64,000 nt of DNA from an uncultured Bacteroides sp. (GCA_947038155.1 CAMQVH010000005.1:1-64000), one strand, 5' to 3'. Counted from the stretch's first letter, positions 51,701 to 60,757 are shown. Numbers and translations are program-made. Notes: a model not told the origin generated them from the letters alone.

Positions 51701-52811
51701 GGGAATTAAGAAGGAGAATCTGGATAAGATATTCGATCGCTATAAGATTCTGGATGATTTTGAAACGCAGAATAAGAACGAAGCTTTCCCGAGAAATGGC
51801 TTGGGACTGGCTATTTGTCATAGTATGGTGAATCTGCTTGCTGGAGAGATTCGCGTGATGAGCATACCGGAAGAGGTGACGACTTTTGAGGTTGTTTTGC
51901 CGATGTTGACTGTTACTGATGCGAAATCAGGAGAATTGAAGGAACTGAAGAAGCAAGTAATGCCAATTAGCGATAAACCAGTAGAGCAGAAGAAGGATAT
52001 TGTTGCAGATTATGACGCTTCTAGGCAGACTATAATGATTATTGATGATGATCCTTCTATGTTGTGGTTTGTGACAGAAATCTTTGCGGGTAAATATAAT
52101 GTGCAGCCGTTTAATAGTGCGCAGGAGGCGTTGGAACAGTTGAAACTGAAACAACCGGACTTGATTTTATCGGATGTGATGATGCCGGATATGGATGGAC
52201 GGGCATTTGCGAAGATTGTGAAGGAAGATAAATTGTTGAGTCATATTCCGCTAGTATTGCTCTCGGCACTTAATTATATTGATGAGCAAGTGAAAGGAAT
52301 CGAATCGGGTGCGGAGGCATACGTTACAAAACCTTTTAATGTCGAATATCTAGAGAAGATTGTAGAAAGGCAGATTAGGCGTAAAGAGGATATGAAAGAG
52401 TATTATAACTCTATTTATAGTGCTTTTAAACTGGAAGACGGGCATCTTTTGCATAAAGAAGACAAGTCGTTCTTTGAGAAAATGATGCGAGTGATAGATG
52501 AATATGTGGAGAATCCGGAGCTTTCGGTAGAGTTGTTGAGCGCTTCATTAGGGTGTAGCACTCGTCAGTTTTATCGGAAATTGAAGAATATAACGGATAA
52601 AACTCCGGCTGACATTATCAAAGAGTATCGTCTGACGGTAGCGGAACGCCTGTTGCTTACTACAAATCTTACAGTAGAGGAGGTTATGAATAAGGCGGGT
52701 TATACGAATAGAGGTACTTTCTATAAAGTGTTTTCTCAAAAGTTCGGAATACCTCCGCGGCAGTATAGAGAGATGAAAAAAAAAGATTTGAAAGAGAAGG
52801 ACTTTCATTAG
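48741..52811 (+). CDS. Hybrid two-component system regulator of the mannan PUL
   Basis: One-protein sensor and regulator of 1356 residues from the ATG at 48741 (an upstream TTG is less likely). A signal/anchor precedes a periplasmic two-bladed propeller of Reg_prop repeats (NGLSNSAI...GLIWIGSCDGL and many like it) and a Y_Y_Y domain (about 710-770). One transmembrane helix (about 780-803) leads to a histidine kinase with His840, an ATPase domain (SNSGKGI, GLGLAI), a receiver with Asp1145, and a C-terminal AraC DNA-binding domain. The H-box reads HEFCTPLTL; Cys843 replaces the usual Arg. It is divergent from susC. Confidence 0.93.
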   Translation: MGKTYLSRFFFFLVIGWWSLLDVEATAYSLRQFSSKNGLSNSAILSICQDCDGLIWIGSCDGLNVFDGTELRLYKPVDVRNNLSGNLIDNIMEAEDHVLWIQTNYGLDRFDTHLQTVQRFKDFQDISCMAKTRENDVLVIKDDGYIYYFDRKGLKFHRLNAKRLAFEDIQYICVDSANVLWIFSSGGDVRSYVIEKKEDSIPELILQSLFEQEGELFWTSGEGDLVYFIDDAYDLYEYDLRSRNKYFIADLKEEIAQRGQVSSIVKQRDDYYVGFKSSGLICLKYQSDSKVKYVMQSIGIESGIFCLFKDRFQDIIWVGTDGQGVYMYFIDHFSIRNTLLDTSDYQINTPVRALFLDDEQTLWVGTKGDGILRMLRYAPDTGGKFDVERLHTGNSSLTDNSVYCFAPSCWNRLWIGTEHGMNYYSYRERKVKEFPVMVDGKTLRYVHSICELNDSTIWVATVGEGIVKIVLNVSDGEPKVMFTRRIVLDGGRRASNYFFTSHQENDSILWFGNRGYGAYRMNVKTEVMMPFRFDQEVSNQAVNDIFAILSNKKGYWLGTSFGLTHMQSPGNYRVYNEADGFPNNTVHGILEDGEHNLWLSTNQGVVRFNIEANTVQAYNRQNNLEVKEFSDGAFFKDERTGTLFFGGTNGFITINENDLTAMEYMPKLQFYRLSIFGKEYNIYHFLRQDKEVEVLELDYSQNFFNLSFVAVDYINGNNYTYSYMIDGLSNNWTENGSSTTAVFSNLPPGQYTLWVKCRSNIMGKESKPYSLVIRIAPPWYMTQLAYWGYFLLFLLLLWGLVYMAIRRYRRKRDIIIEKLNRQKRDEIYESKLRFFTNITHEFCTPLTLISGPCEKILSYAGTDGYIRKYADLVQQNAQKLNSLIQELIEFRRLETGHKVLDIQEVAVDEHTRGIAESFGEWVESRKVDYQLNIEEGDRWNTDVSCLSKIVNNLISNAFKYTSDGGKITVEQCIEGERLCIRVSNSGKGIKKENLDKIFDRYKILDDFETQNKNEAFPRNGLGLAICHSMVNLLAGEIRVMSIPEEVTTFEVVLPMLTVTDAKSGELKELKKQVMPISDKPVEQKKDIVADYDASRQTIMIIDDDPSMLWFVTEIFAGKYNVQPFNSAQEALEQLKLKQPDLILSDVMMPDMDGRAFAKIVKEDKLLSHIPLVLLSALNYIDEQVKGIESGAEAYVTKPFNVEYLEKIVERQIRRKEDMKEYYNSIYSAFKLEDGHLLHKEDKSFFEKMMRVIDEYVENPELSVELLSASLGCSTRQFYRKLKNITDKTPADIIKEYRLTVAERLLLTTNLTVEEVMNKAGYTNRGTFYKVFSQKFGIPPRQYREMKKKDLKEKDFH

Positions 52812-52822
52812 TATAATTGAGT

Positions 52823-52869
52823 GGGGGTGTGTCAAGGGTTTGAATAGTTTATCACGTTGACACACCCCC
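52823..52869. terminator. Convergent terminator-like hairpin after the hybrid regulator
   Basis: GGGGGTGTGTCAA (52823-52835) and TTGACACACCCCC (52857-52869) are perfect 13-bp arms around 21 nt, between the convergent regulator and helicase genes. T-tracts are weak. Confidence 0.7.
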
Positions 52870-52883
52870 AATTTCTCGGAAGA

Positions 52884-54815
52884 TTAAAGTTGCTTTTTGG
52901 GCTTTCTTCTCGCCCATCCTTCTTCACTGAAGTCAGGCTCCTTATCTTTGAAAAATTCCTGCCAGTTATCTTTCCTTTTCGGTCCGCGGGCATCCGAATA
53001 TCCCCGCTCTGCACGGCTTGGTTTTTCCTTCTTGCTGGATTTTGAACCTTTGGCAGAAGCATCCTTAGATTTTCTGTCTTTATTTTCATAGCGTGGAGCG
53101 CGCTCTTCGTTTTTACCGGATCTTTTACCGCCTTTGCGTTCACCCGAACCGTTTTCGTGTCCTTTTCCGCCTTCTTCACTGGAAACTTCTACAACAACTT
53201 TGCGACCATTCCATTTGGCACGGTTTAGAGCTTTTAGAACATTGACAGTTTCTTTTTCAGGTACTTCGAAGAAAGAGAAGTTCTGCATCAGGTCAATGCG
53301 TCCCAACTCGATACGTCCGCGTGTATTACTGTTCAATAAGCCGATAAGATCACTGGGGAAGAAACTGTCTGTTTTACCCAGATTGATGAATAGGCGGTTG
53401 AAGCCTGGAGCAGCTTTCCGACTTCTCTTTTCGAAACCGTTTTCTTTGCGGTCACCTTTTCTGGCACGTTCACTACGGCTTTCAATTGTTGGTTGTTCTA
53501 TTTCCGGGCGGTGGCGGTAATATTCTGCGAAACGGTTGAATTCGTGCGAGACCACTCGTTTTATCAGGTCTTCCTTGCTCAACCATTCTAGTTTACGATA
53601 GATTTCCGGCATGAAGCCTGCGATTTCTTCTTCATTTACTTTTACTTTTTCAAGGTCGTCAATAACCTTAATCAACTGCTTCTGGCAAATGCCTGCCGCA
53701 GTCGGCATCTCTCCGGTAATGAATTTCTTGCCGATAATTCGTTCTATTTCTCTTAACTTTCCCTTCTCGCGGAGATTGATGATAGCGATAGAAGTACCGG
53801 TTTTTCCGGCACGTCCCGTACGTCCGCTGCGGTGAGTGTAGCTTTCTGTATCATCAGGCAAGCCGTAGTTGATGACGTGAGTCAAATCGTCCACATCCAG
53901 ACCACGGGCTGCTACATCCGTAGCAACAAGCAGCTGCAGATTACGAATACGGAACTTTTGCATGACAGTGTCTCGTTGTGCTTGTGAAAGTTCGCCATGC
54001 AGTGAGTCGGCATTGTAGCCTTCCTGTATTAATTTGTCAGCAATTTCCTGTGTTTCCTTGCGGGTACGGCAGAAAATAATACCGTATATTTGCGGGTAAT
54101 AGTCGACAATGCGTTTTAAAGCCTCGTATTTATCTTTCGCTTGTACGGTATAAACTACGTGTTTAACGTTGTTGGTACTTTCGTTCTTACGGCCAATAGT
54201 GATTTCTTTCGCGTTACGTAAATAGTTTTTGGAGATACGTGCAATTTCCGGGCTCATAGTAGCGGAGAAAAGCAGTGTGTTACGTTCTTGCGGTACATCA
54301 GCCAGAATAGCGTTAATGCTATCTGTAAATCCCATGTTCAGCATCTCGTCTGCTTCGTCCATTACAACGTTGCGGATGGTGGATAGGGAAACGGTCTTGC
54401 GTTCCATCAAGTCCAGCAAACGTCCAGGAGTGGCTACGATGATATGTACGCCTCGTTTCAGGCTGCGTATCTGGCTGTCAATGGAAGAACCTCCATATAC
54501 AGGCAATACTTTCAGTCCGTCAATGTATTTGGAATAATCATTCAAGTCTCCCGCTATCTGGAGACAAAGCTCACGGGTAGGGCAGAGGATAAGTGATTGT
54601 GGAATTCTGTTCTTTACGTCAATCTGTTGGAGCAAGGGCAGTCCGAATGCGGCTGTTTTACCTGTTCCAGTCTGTGCAAGAGCTACTACATCATTATTTT
54701 CTCCTAAAAGGTAAGGAATCACTTCCTCTTGTACCGGCATGGGATTCTCGTATCCCATTTCTTCAATTGCTCTACGTATCTCAGGAGAAACGCCAAGCTC
54801 TTCAAATGTCTTCAT
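52884..54815 (-). CDS. DEAD-box RNA helicase with DbpA-type RNA-binding domain
   Basis: ATP-dependent RNA helicase of 643 residues, probably in ribosome assembly or RNA turnover. The core (1-365) shows AQTGTGKT, PTRELCLQ, TPGRLLDL, DEADEMLNMGF, SAT and HRSGRTGRAG. A DbpA RNA-binding domain (about 475-550) follows (RLFINLGKTDSFFPSDLIGLLN). The last 90 residues are a Lys/Arg/Glu/Gly-rich tail, much like the tail of the RlmL-like protein at 8589-10031. Confidence 0.93.
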   Translation of the reverse strand: MKTFEELGVSPEIRRAIEEMGYENPMPVQEEVIPYLLGENNDVVALAQTGTGKTAAFGLPLLQQIDVKNRIPQSLILCPTRELCLQIAGDLNDYSKYIDGLKVLPVYGGSSIDSQIRSLKRGVHIIVATPGRLLDLMERKTVSLSTIRNVVMDEADEMLNMGFTDSINAILADVPQERNTLLFSATMSPEIARISKNYLRNAKEITIGRKNESTNNVKHVVYTVQAKDKYEALKRIVDYYPQIYGIIFCRTRKETQEIADKLIQEGYNADSLHGELSQAQRDTVMQKFRIRNLQLLVATDVAARGLDVDDLTHVINYGLPDDTESYTHRSGRTGRAGKTGTSIAIINLREKGKLREIERIIGKKFITGEMPTAAGICQKQLIKVIDDLEKVKVNEEEIAGFMPEIYRKLEWLSKEDLIKRVVSHEFNRFAEYYRHRPEIEQPTIESRSERARKGDRKENGFEKRSRKAAPGFNRLFINLGKTDSFFPSDLIGLLNSNTRGRIELGRIDLMQNFSFFEVPEKETVNVLKALNRAKWNGRKVVVEVSSEEGGKGHENGSGERKGGKRSGKNEERAPRYENKDRKSKDASAKGSKSSKKEKPSRAERGYSDARGPKRKDNWQEFFKDKEPDFSEEGWARRKPKKQL

Positions 54816-54845
54816 TAAATCTCTGTATATCTTTTATTTCGGATG

Positions 54846-54853
54846 CAAAGATA
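54846..54853 (-). promoter_or_regulatory. -7 box for the DEAD-box helicase gene
   Basis: CAAAGATA on plus reads TATCTTTG on minus, 31 bp upstream of the start codon. Confidence 0.5.
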
Positions 54854-54889
54854 GAGAATAATTATGAATTACGAATTACGATTTGCGAT

Positions 54890-55951
54890 TTATTCCAGCA
54901 GGATGCTGCGCAATTGTTCTATTTCTTCTGCGGAAAGTCCGATTCCTTGCTTCAAGTAAGCTTGTACGCTTCCATACTCAGACTCAATCTGTTCCTTTGC
55001 GGCATTCAGGAAATCTTCCTTGGCGGAATAGATGGTGGTTATCGCTTCCTGCGAATTTACAGGCAATTCGTAAGCGTATTTTGAAGCCTTGGGGATATTG
55101 AAATAGTCATTGCTCAGCCGGTAGTCCGACATTATCACGTCTTCATTGACACCTAGTGCCGCAAGCATCAAGGCGGAAACGATTCCTGTGCGCCCTTTGC
55201 CGGATGTGCAGTGAATTACAGCCGGATAAGAGTTACGGTTGAGCAGGACGGAGAACAATTCTTTGAATTCTTTCCGGTAGTTTGTCACCAGTTCACGATT
55301 CATCCGCTCTACCAGGCGATAAATAGTATCGCTTTTTATCTTCTCTTCTTGGATTCCTTGCAGGATTTCATCCATATTTCCTGTAGGGATGGGGATGTGC
55401 ACCATCTTAAATTCATCATTATGTAGCTGTGGATAGTTGTGGCGTTCTTCTTCAGAGCGCAAGTCTATGATAGTCCGTACGCCTATATTCTTCAGCTCCC
55501 GGCGCGAACAGGGCGGAATGCTGTCTATCTGCGCAGAGCGGTAGAGCATTCCCCAACTGACTGATTTCCCTGTATCGACGGATTTGTATCCGCCTAAATC
55601 ACGGAAATTCTGGATACCGGGAATATTAATGTTGCGGGTAGCTATCTTGACCCTGTGTTTATTATCGAACACCATCAAATAATAATAGCGTCGGGACGGG
55701 TCGTCGGTGATAATGGTCATCTTGCCGCTGGATATTTTGCTCATCGCTACGGGAGAGTCTTCGGGAATCAACTTTGGGGAAGTAGATGCATATATTCGTA
55801 CCTGTCCTTTCAGTACTGGTGCCGTTTCCCATTTAATCACGCAGTTGCCCACGTTGTTTTCTTCGCATACCACCGATATGGTCGGTTGTGTACCGGAGCA
55901 GGACGGGAGCACTAACAAAATGGTAAGCCAGCTAAACAGGTTCTTATACAT
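54890..55951 (-). CDS. Tyrosine phosphatase-family lipoprotein
   Basis: Exported lipoprotein of 353 residues (ATG at 55951; lipobox LPSC). After a beta-rich N-terminal region (about 20-115) comes a PF13350-type protein tyrosine/serine phosphatase domain, with NFRDLGGYKSVDTGKSV and the P-loop HCTSGKGRTGIVSALML holding the catalytic Cys and Arg. The substrate is unknown; phosphosugars or phosphoproteins outside the cytoplasm are possible. It has its own promoter and is monocistronic. Confidence 0.85.
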   Translation of the reverse strand: MYKNLFSWLTILLVLPSCSGTQPTISVVCEENNVGNCVIKWETAPVLKGQVRIYASTSPKLIPEDSPVAMSKISSGKMTIITDDPSRRYYYLMVFDNKHRVKIATRNINIPGIQNFRDLGGYKSVDTGKSVSWGMLYRSAQIDSIPPCSRRELKNIGVRTIIDLRSEEERHNYPQLHNDEFKMVHIPIPTGNMDEILQGIQEEKIKSDTIYRLVERMNRELVTNYRKEFKELFSVLLNRNSYPAVIHCTSGKGRTGIVSALMLAALGVNEDVIMSDYRLSNDYFNIPKASKYAYELPVNSQEAITTIYSAKEDFLNAAKEQIESEYGSVQAYLKQGIGLSAEEIEQLRSILLE

Positions 55952-55980
55952 AGTTTCTTTGTTTGAGTGAATCATATACG

Positions 55981-55988
55981 CAAAGATA
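55981..55988 (-). promoter_or_regulatory. -7 box for the phosphatase gene
   Basis: CAAAGATA on plus reads TATCTTTG on minus, 30 bp upstream of the ATG at 55951; it rules out the longer in-frame start at 55975. Confidence 0.5.
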
Positions 55989-56016
55989 GGAATTACCGGA
56001 AGATACGGTAATTCCT
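55988..56016 (-). terminator. Hairpin after the PfkB-family kinase gene
   Basis: AGGAATTACCG (55988-55998) and CGGTAATTCCT (56006-56016) form an 11-bp stem with a 7-nt loop, about 70 bp after the kinase stop. The U-tail is poor and the hairpin abuts the next promoter. Confidence 0.55.
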
Positions 56017-56086
56017 TTGCGATAATTAGCCAAAGTTAATAGTAATTTACGTGCGAACGGGCACTGTACTTACAGCTAATGGTGGA

Positions 56087-57007
56087 TTATTTATAGTTCT
56101 GCGCAAACTCCACCGAAACAGAATTGCTGAAACTGCGGCAAACCTCGGCTGCAAAGTCTTTTCCGCACTGGATTATTTTATCCCATATATCTTCATTCAA
56201 GTTATTTAGGTCGCGGTATCGAACATCATATTTGAGTAATCCATAAATGAGTCCTGCATTAAAATTGTCGCCGGCCCCAATGGTGCTGACTGCCTGTAAC
56301 GGTTCTACCGGATAATCTTTGTTGACCAGATTGGTGCGCAACGCTACTTTTTCTCCACCTGCAGTACAGATGAATCGTGGGCAATAGAATTTGATTTTAT
56401 CCTTGTATATCTTGTCTACGTCCTGTATGTTGTACATATAGAGGAAATCCTCCAATGAACCGCGTACAATATCCGCATATTCAAGATTTTCAATAATGGT
56501 TGGAGCCAGTTTGATGGCTTCGTTCTTATGAGAAGAGCGGAAATTCGGGTCGTAATAGATGATGGCTTTCTTTTCCTGTGCCTGATCGAGTAATTCGAGA
56601 ATCTTTTCCCGCAATACCGGATTCAGGGCATAGTAGGAGCCTATCATGACAATGTCGTCCTCTTCCAGTTTGGGGAACAGGACATCGAGCCGTTGTTTGG
56701 GATAATCCTTGTAAAATATATATTCTGCATCGCTTTGCTCGTTGAGAAAAGCCAGAGATACTGGTGATTTCCCGTCGGGGAATACATTCACATGGTCGGT
56801 CGGGATATTGTTCTCACGCATGAATTGCAGGATGATGTTCCCTACACGGTCATTGCCGGTTTCGCTGATGAAACCGACGTTTATTCCCATCCTTCCCAAG
56901 GATACGATGCCGTTGAATACAGAGCCTCCCGGTACGGCTGCGGAAGGCTGGTCACCTCGGAAGATGATGTCGAGGATAGTTTCTCCGATACCGATTACTT
57001 TTCGCAT
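56087..57007 (-). CDS. PfkB-family carbohydrate kinase
   Basis: Cytoplasmic ribokinase-family sugar kinase of 306 residues. The N-terminal signature GGSVFNGIVSLGRMG and the C-terminal ATP/anion-hole motif STIGAGDNFNAG, with its catalytic Asp, are intact. Fructose is a likely substrate but cannot be proven. Its start overlaps the SIS isomerase gene by 13 bp, and both follow a LOG gene, so a sugar-phosphate pathway is likely. Confidence 0.88.
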   Translation of the reverse strand: MRKVIGIGETILDIIFRGDQPSAAVPGGSVFNGIVSLGRMGINVGFISETGNDRVGNIILQFMRENNIPTDHVNVFPDGKSPVSLAFLNEQSDAEYIFYKDYPKQRLDVLFPKLEEDDIVMIGSYYALNPVLREKILELLDQAQEKKAIIYYDPNFRSSHKNEAIKLAPTIIENLEYADIVRGSLEDFLYMYNIQDVDKIYKDKIKFYCPRFICTAGGEKVALRTNLVNKDYPVEPLQAVSTIGAGDNFNAGLIYGLLKYDVRYRDLNNLNEDIWDKIIQCGKDFAAEVCRSFSNSVSVEFAQNYK

Positions 57008-57600
57008 AGTGACCTTGATTTTTCGCCCAGATAACCGCCGTGATGACGTTTAGAGTATTCTTCTATGGTGAATTGAGTCTTTCTCATGGTCTGTACTACC
57101 AGGATATCGCCGATGACGGTCATGGCGGTAGTCGAAGTGGTAGGGGTCATGCCTAAGGCACACACCTCAGCCGGTTTGCCGGTGCTCAGACAAACATCTG
57201 ATTCCTGTGCCAGCGGGCTGTCGGGATTTCCTGTAATGACGATAAACTTCAAGTCCGGATTCAGGTTATGAGCCAACCGGGTTAATTCAACGATTTCGCG
57301 TGTCTTGCCTGAGTTGGAGATAAGCAGGAGCAAATCGTTTTCCTGTAAGATACCCAAGTCTCCGTGTTGCGCTTCGCTGGGGTGCAGGAAAACGGATGGG
57401 ATACCGGTGGAACAGAAAGTGGTAGCAATGTTCATTGCAATCTGTCCGGCTTTTCCCATACCGGAAGTTACCAGTTTTCCCTTTTTCTGATGTATTTGTT
57501 CTACAATCAGTTGTACGGCTTTCTCATAAGCGTCTGTTACAGGGATGTTGAGCACGGCTTGTGCTTCCTGTTGCAAAAGTTGTTTGATGGAGTCTATCAT
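56995..57600 (-). CDS. SIS-domain sugar-phosphate isomerase (KdsD/GutQ-like)
   Basis: A 201-residue aldose-ketose isomerase domain. The SIS fold is marked by LVTSGMGKAGQIAMNIA and ISNSGKTREIVEL; HPSEAQHGDLG carries the catalytic His of arabinose-5-phosphate isomerases. The CBS pair found in full-length KdsD (about 325 residues) is absent. It could make arabinose 5-phosphate for Kdo or act in another hexulose pathway. It is coupled to the PfkB gene by a 13-bp overlap. Confidence 0.85.
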   Translation of the reverse strand: MIDSIKQLLQQEAQAVLNIPVTDAYEKAVQLIVEQIHQKKGKLVTSGMGKAGQIAMNIATTFCSTGIPSVFLHPSEAQHGDLGILQENDLLLLISNSGKTREIVELTRLAHNLNPDLKFIVITGNPDSPLAQESDVCLSTGKPAEVCALGMTPTTSTTAMTVIGDILVVQTMRKTQFTIEEYSKRHHGGYLGEKSRSLCEK

Positions 57601-57604
57601 ATAA

Positions 57605-58138
57605 TCAGTTTATTTTTTCTTTTAATTCTTCCAGAGTGTTTGTTACTTCGTAATAGGTGGAAAAAGGCTGCCGGGCAAACCCTTTGTCTTCTAATGTTTT
57701 GAGTGCTTTCAACAGTTCGTCGTAGAAACCGTATTCATTGTAAAAGACCACCTTTTTCTGATGGTATCCGATGGAAGCGGCGGCTATCACATGAAATATT
57801 TCATCCAATGTGCCCACGCCACCCGGCAATGCCACCAGTATATCCGATTTCTCGGTTATCACATCTTTCCGGTCACTTAGATTATGGGTGCGAATCACTT
57901 CGTCCAGGCAGTTGCTTACACTGCCTTTCTCTTCCAGTTTGGAAGGGACTACCCCGATGACTTTCCCGCCGTTCTCTTTCACGGCACGGGCTACGCATTC
58001 CATAAGTCCGAGGTTGGCTCCTCCGTAAATCAACGTTTTACCTGTTTTCCCCATCCATTCGCCGATTCGGCGGGCGCTTTCGAAGTACATTTTGTCAATG
58101 TTTTCGGAGGCGGAACAGAATATTCCTATTTTTTCCAT
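57605..58138 (-). CDS. LOG-family protein (TIGR00730)
   Basis: A Rossmann-fold protein of 177 residues (ATG at 58138, MEKIGIFCSAS; a longer in-frame start is less likely). The LOG signature PGGVGTLDEIF and the family's GGANLGLM are present. Members are nucleoside-5'-monophosphate phosphoribohydrolases (LONELY GUY/YgdH-like) that release the base from AMP or similar. It heads the operon with the SIS isomerase, 4 bp apart. Confidence 0.87.
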   Translation of the reverse strand: MEKIGIFCSASENIDKMYFESARRIGEWMGKTGKTLIYGGANLGLMECVARAVKENGGKVIGVVPSKLEEKGSVSNCLDEVIRTHNLSDRKDVITEKSDILVALPGGVGTLDEIFHVIAAASIGYHQKKVVFYNEYGFYDELLKALKTLEDKGFARQPFSTYYEVTNTLEELKEKIN

Positions 58139-58204
58139 ATACGTTGTTGCTGTTATAGTCCACAAATATCTGCAATTTTCTATAAACAGCAATAAGTTTT
58201 ATTG

Positions 58205-58212
58205 TATTTTTG
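58205..58212 (+). promoter_or_regulatory. -7 box for the M16 peptidase gene
   Basis: TATTTTTG matches TAnnTTTG, 31 bp upstream of the ATG at 58244, in the divergent gap with the LOG gene. Confidence 0.5.
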
Positions 58213-58243
58213 TGGCATTAATTCAATAAGGAAGTAGAAAACA

Positions 58244-59464
58244 ATGCATTGCAACGAATATACATTGCCAAATGGCTTACGTATTATCCATGAACCGACC
58301 CTCTCAAAAGTAGCTTATTGTGGTTTTGCGATCGATGCCGGAACGCGCGATGAGGCGGAGAATGAGCAGGGAATGGCCCATTTTGTGGAACACCTGATTT
58401 TTAAGGGAACGGAGAAGCGGAAAGCCTGGCATATCCTCAACCGGATGGAGAATGTGGGTGGCGACCTGAATGCTTACACTAATAAGGAAGAAACGGTGGT
58501 CTATGCCGCTTTCCTGAAAGAACATCTGGAACGGGCGCTTGAACTGTTGGGGGATATTGTATTTCATTCAACTTTTCCGCAGCATGAGATAGAAAAAGAA
58601 ACGGAGGTCATTATTGATGAAATCCAGTCGTATGAGGATACTCCGTCGGAACTGATCTTCGATGATTTTGAGGATATGATCTTCCGCAATCATCCATTGG
58701 GAAGAAACATTCTTGGTAAACCGGAGCTGCTGCGGAGTTTTCGCACAGAGGATGTTCTATCGTTTACCCGCCGGTTTTACCAACCGGGGAATATGGTGTT
58801 TTTTGTTCAGGGACAATATGAATTCAAAAGAATCATCCGCCTGGTAGAGAAATACCTCTTGGATATTCCTGATGTAAGAGTAGAGAATCGTCGTACACCT
58901 CCGCCTCTTTATGTGCCGGAACATCTGACGGTTTCCAAAGACACACACCAAGCACATGTAATGATGGGTAGCCGTGGCTATAATGCGTATGACGACAAAC
59001 GCACGGCTCTCTATTTATTGAACAATATCCTCGGAGGTCCCGGAATGAATAGCAAACTCAATGTGTCTCTTCGTGAGCGTAGAGGGCTGGTTTATAATGT
59101 CGAATCCAATCTGACCTCTTACACGGATACAGGGGCTTTCTGTATTTATTTCGGGACAGATGTGGATGATATGGACACCTGTTTGAAACTGACCTATAAG
59201 GAACTGAAGCGGATGCGTGATGTGAAAATGACTTCCTCCCAGTTGGCAGCAGCGAAAAAGCAGTTGATCGGACAAATCGGAGTGGCATCTGATAACTTTG
59301 AGAATAATGCGCTGGGAATGGCGAAAACATACCTTCATTATCATAAGTATGAATCATCCGAGTTTGTTTTTAGGCGTATTGAAGAGTTAACAGCAGAGCA
59401 ATTACTGGAGGTTGCCAATGAAATGTTTGCAGAAGAGTATTTATCAACGCTGATTTATAAGTAG
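58244..59464 (+). CDS. M16-family zinc metallopeptidase
   Basis: Insulinase-type peptidase of 406 residues. The inverted zinc motif HFVEHLIF and the downstream Glu in TEVIIDEIQSYED are intact, so the N-terminal half should be active; the C-terminal M16 half (about 190-400) includes the usual RERRGLVYNVESN block. There is no signal peptide, so it is cytoplasmic or membrane-associated. It is about the usual size of processing-peptidase-like M16B enzymes. Confidence 0.9.
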   Translation: MHCNEYTLPNGLRIIHEPTLSKVAYCGFAIDAGTRDEAENEQGMAHFVEHLIFKGTEKRKAWHILNRMENVGGDLNAYTNKEETVVYAAFLKEHLERALELLGDIVFHSTFPQHEIEKETEVIIDEIQSYEDTPSELIFDDFEDMIFRNHPLGRNILGKPELLRSFRTEDVLSFTRRFYQPGNMVFFVQGQYEFKRIIRLVEKYLLDIPDVRVENRRTPPPLYVPEHLTVSKDTHQAHVMMGSRGYNAYDDKRTALYLLNNILGGPGMNSKLNVSLRERRGLVYNVESNLTSYTDTGAFCIYFGTDVDDMDTCLKLTYKELKRMRDVKMTSSQLAAAKKQLIGQIGVASDNFENNALGMAKTYLHYHKYESSEFVFRRIEELTAEQLLEVANEMFAEEYLSTLIYK

Positions 59465-59522
59465 CTTTTTGATACTGCTACGATATACTGACAATTAATA
59501 AACTGTTAATATTAAACTAACC

Positions 59523-60620
59523 ATGAGAAACTTAACACGAAATGTCTGGATTTGCCTGGGGCTGATAATGTTTCCCCTTACAACATTCGGACAGCAGAAG
59601 AGCAATTTTACCTATGTGCCGGCCCAGGAGCTTTTATTGGTAGGAAAAGCGACTACCGAAGGTGAATATTTCCATCGGGTAGATACAGCAAAGTATTGTA
59701 CGATGCCTCCTGCAGTAAAGAAGTTATTCACCAACTCTGCAGGTTTGGCTATTTCCTTCACAACGAACAGTCCGGTGATAAAAGCTAAATGGACTGTTCC
59801 TGACAATTACCAATTGCCAAACTTGACCAGACTAGCCCAGAAAGGCTTGGATTTGTATATCAAACGGGATGGGAAATGGCAATTTGCCGGAGTAGGGATG
59901 CCGGGTGGCGTGACTACGGAAAGAGTGATTGTCGATAATATGGGAACCGAAGAGAAAGAATGTTTGTTATATCTGCCCTTATACGATGAGTTGAAAAGTC
60001 TGGAGATAGGCATTTCTTCTGATGCTCACATACATAAAGGAGAAAATCCGTTCAAAGAGAAAATAGTAGTCTACGGATCCAGTATTTTGCAGGGAGCGTC
60101 TGCCAGCCGTCCGGGTATGGCCTATCCGGCCCGCTTATCCCGTAGCAGTGGATATAATTTCATTAATTTGGGATTGAGTGGCAATGGAAAAATGGAGAAA
60201 GAAGTTGCCGGGATGTTAGCGGATATTGATGCAGACGCTTTTATCTTGGATTGTATTCCCAATCCTTCTCCAAAAGAGATTACCGAACGGGCTGTTGACT
60301 TTGTAATGACCTTGCGGGAAAAACATCCGGATACACCTATTATTATCATACAGACATTGATACGCGAAACGGGAAACTTTAATCAGAAAGCCCGTGAGAA
60401 TGTAAAGCAACAGAATGAGGCTATCGCCGAGCAAGTAGAAGTACTGCGTAAAAAAGGCGTAAAGAACTTGTATTTCATCAAAGAAGACCGTTTCTTGGGA
60501 ACAGATCACGAGGGAACCATCGACGGAACTCACCCGAACGATTTGGGATTTGACCGGATGCTGAAGAAGTATAAACCTGCTATCAGCAAGATTCTGAAAA
60601 TTAAGTTTAGAGACGAATAA
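59523..60620 (+). CDS. Secreted SGNH/GDSL-like hydrolase
   Basis: A 365-residue exported protein with a signal peptide ending near TFGQQ (about 24). An N-terminal beta domain (about 30-170) is followed by an SGNH hydrolase domain with block I YGSSILQGASAS (catalytic Ser) and block V GTHPNDLGFDRM (Asp-x-x-His-like pair reading GTHP). It may be a carbohydrate esterase or lipase; the substrate is unknown. It is followed by a strong terminator. Confidence 0.85.
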   Translation: MRNLTRNVWICLGLIMFPLTTFGQQKSNFTYVPAQELLLVGKATTEGEYFHRVDTAKYCTMPPAVKKLFTNSAGLAISFTTNSPVIKAKWTVPDNYQLPNLTRLAQKGLDLYIKRDGKWQFAGVGMPGGVTTERVIVDNMGTEEKECLLYLPLYDELKSLEIGISSDAHIHKGENPFKEKIVVYGSSILQGASASRPGMAYPARLSRSSGYNFINLGLSGNGKMEKEVAGMLADIDADAFILDCIPNPSPKEITERAVDFVMTLREKHPDTPIIIIQTLIRETGNFNQKARENVKQQNEAIAEQVEVLRKKGVKNLYFIKEDRFLGTDHEGTIDGTHPNDLGFDRMLKKYKPAISKILKIKFRDE

Positions 60621-60641
60621 CGGAAAGAAATAAGAAGAAAT

Positions 60642-60677
60642 AAAGGTCAATTCATGGGGGTGAATTGACCTTTTTTT
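60642..60677 (+). terminator. Rho-independent terminator after the SGNH hydrolase gene
   Basis: AAAGGTCAATTCA (60642-60654) and TGAATTGACCTTT (60661-60673) form a long stem around TGGGGG, ending in seven T. Confidence 0.85.
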
Positions 60678-60757
60678 GCAAATGTGTTAAGTTGTTCCTG
60701 AAAACAAGAAGCCCGCTACTTCTTTAATAAGATGTTTCGAATGACTTATAGAGAAGA

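Noticed and set aside
52832-53179. 115-codon minus-strand basic frame at the helicase 3' end
   Set aside because: It is an out-of-frame shadow of the helicase's lysine/arginine-rich tail and overlaps the convergent hairpin.
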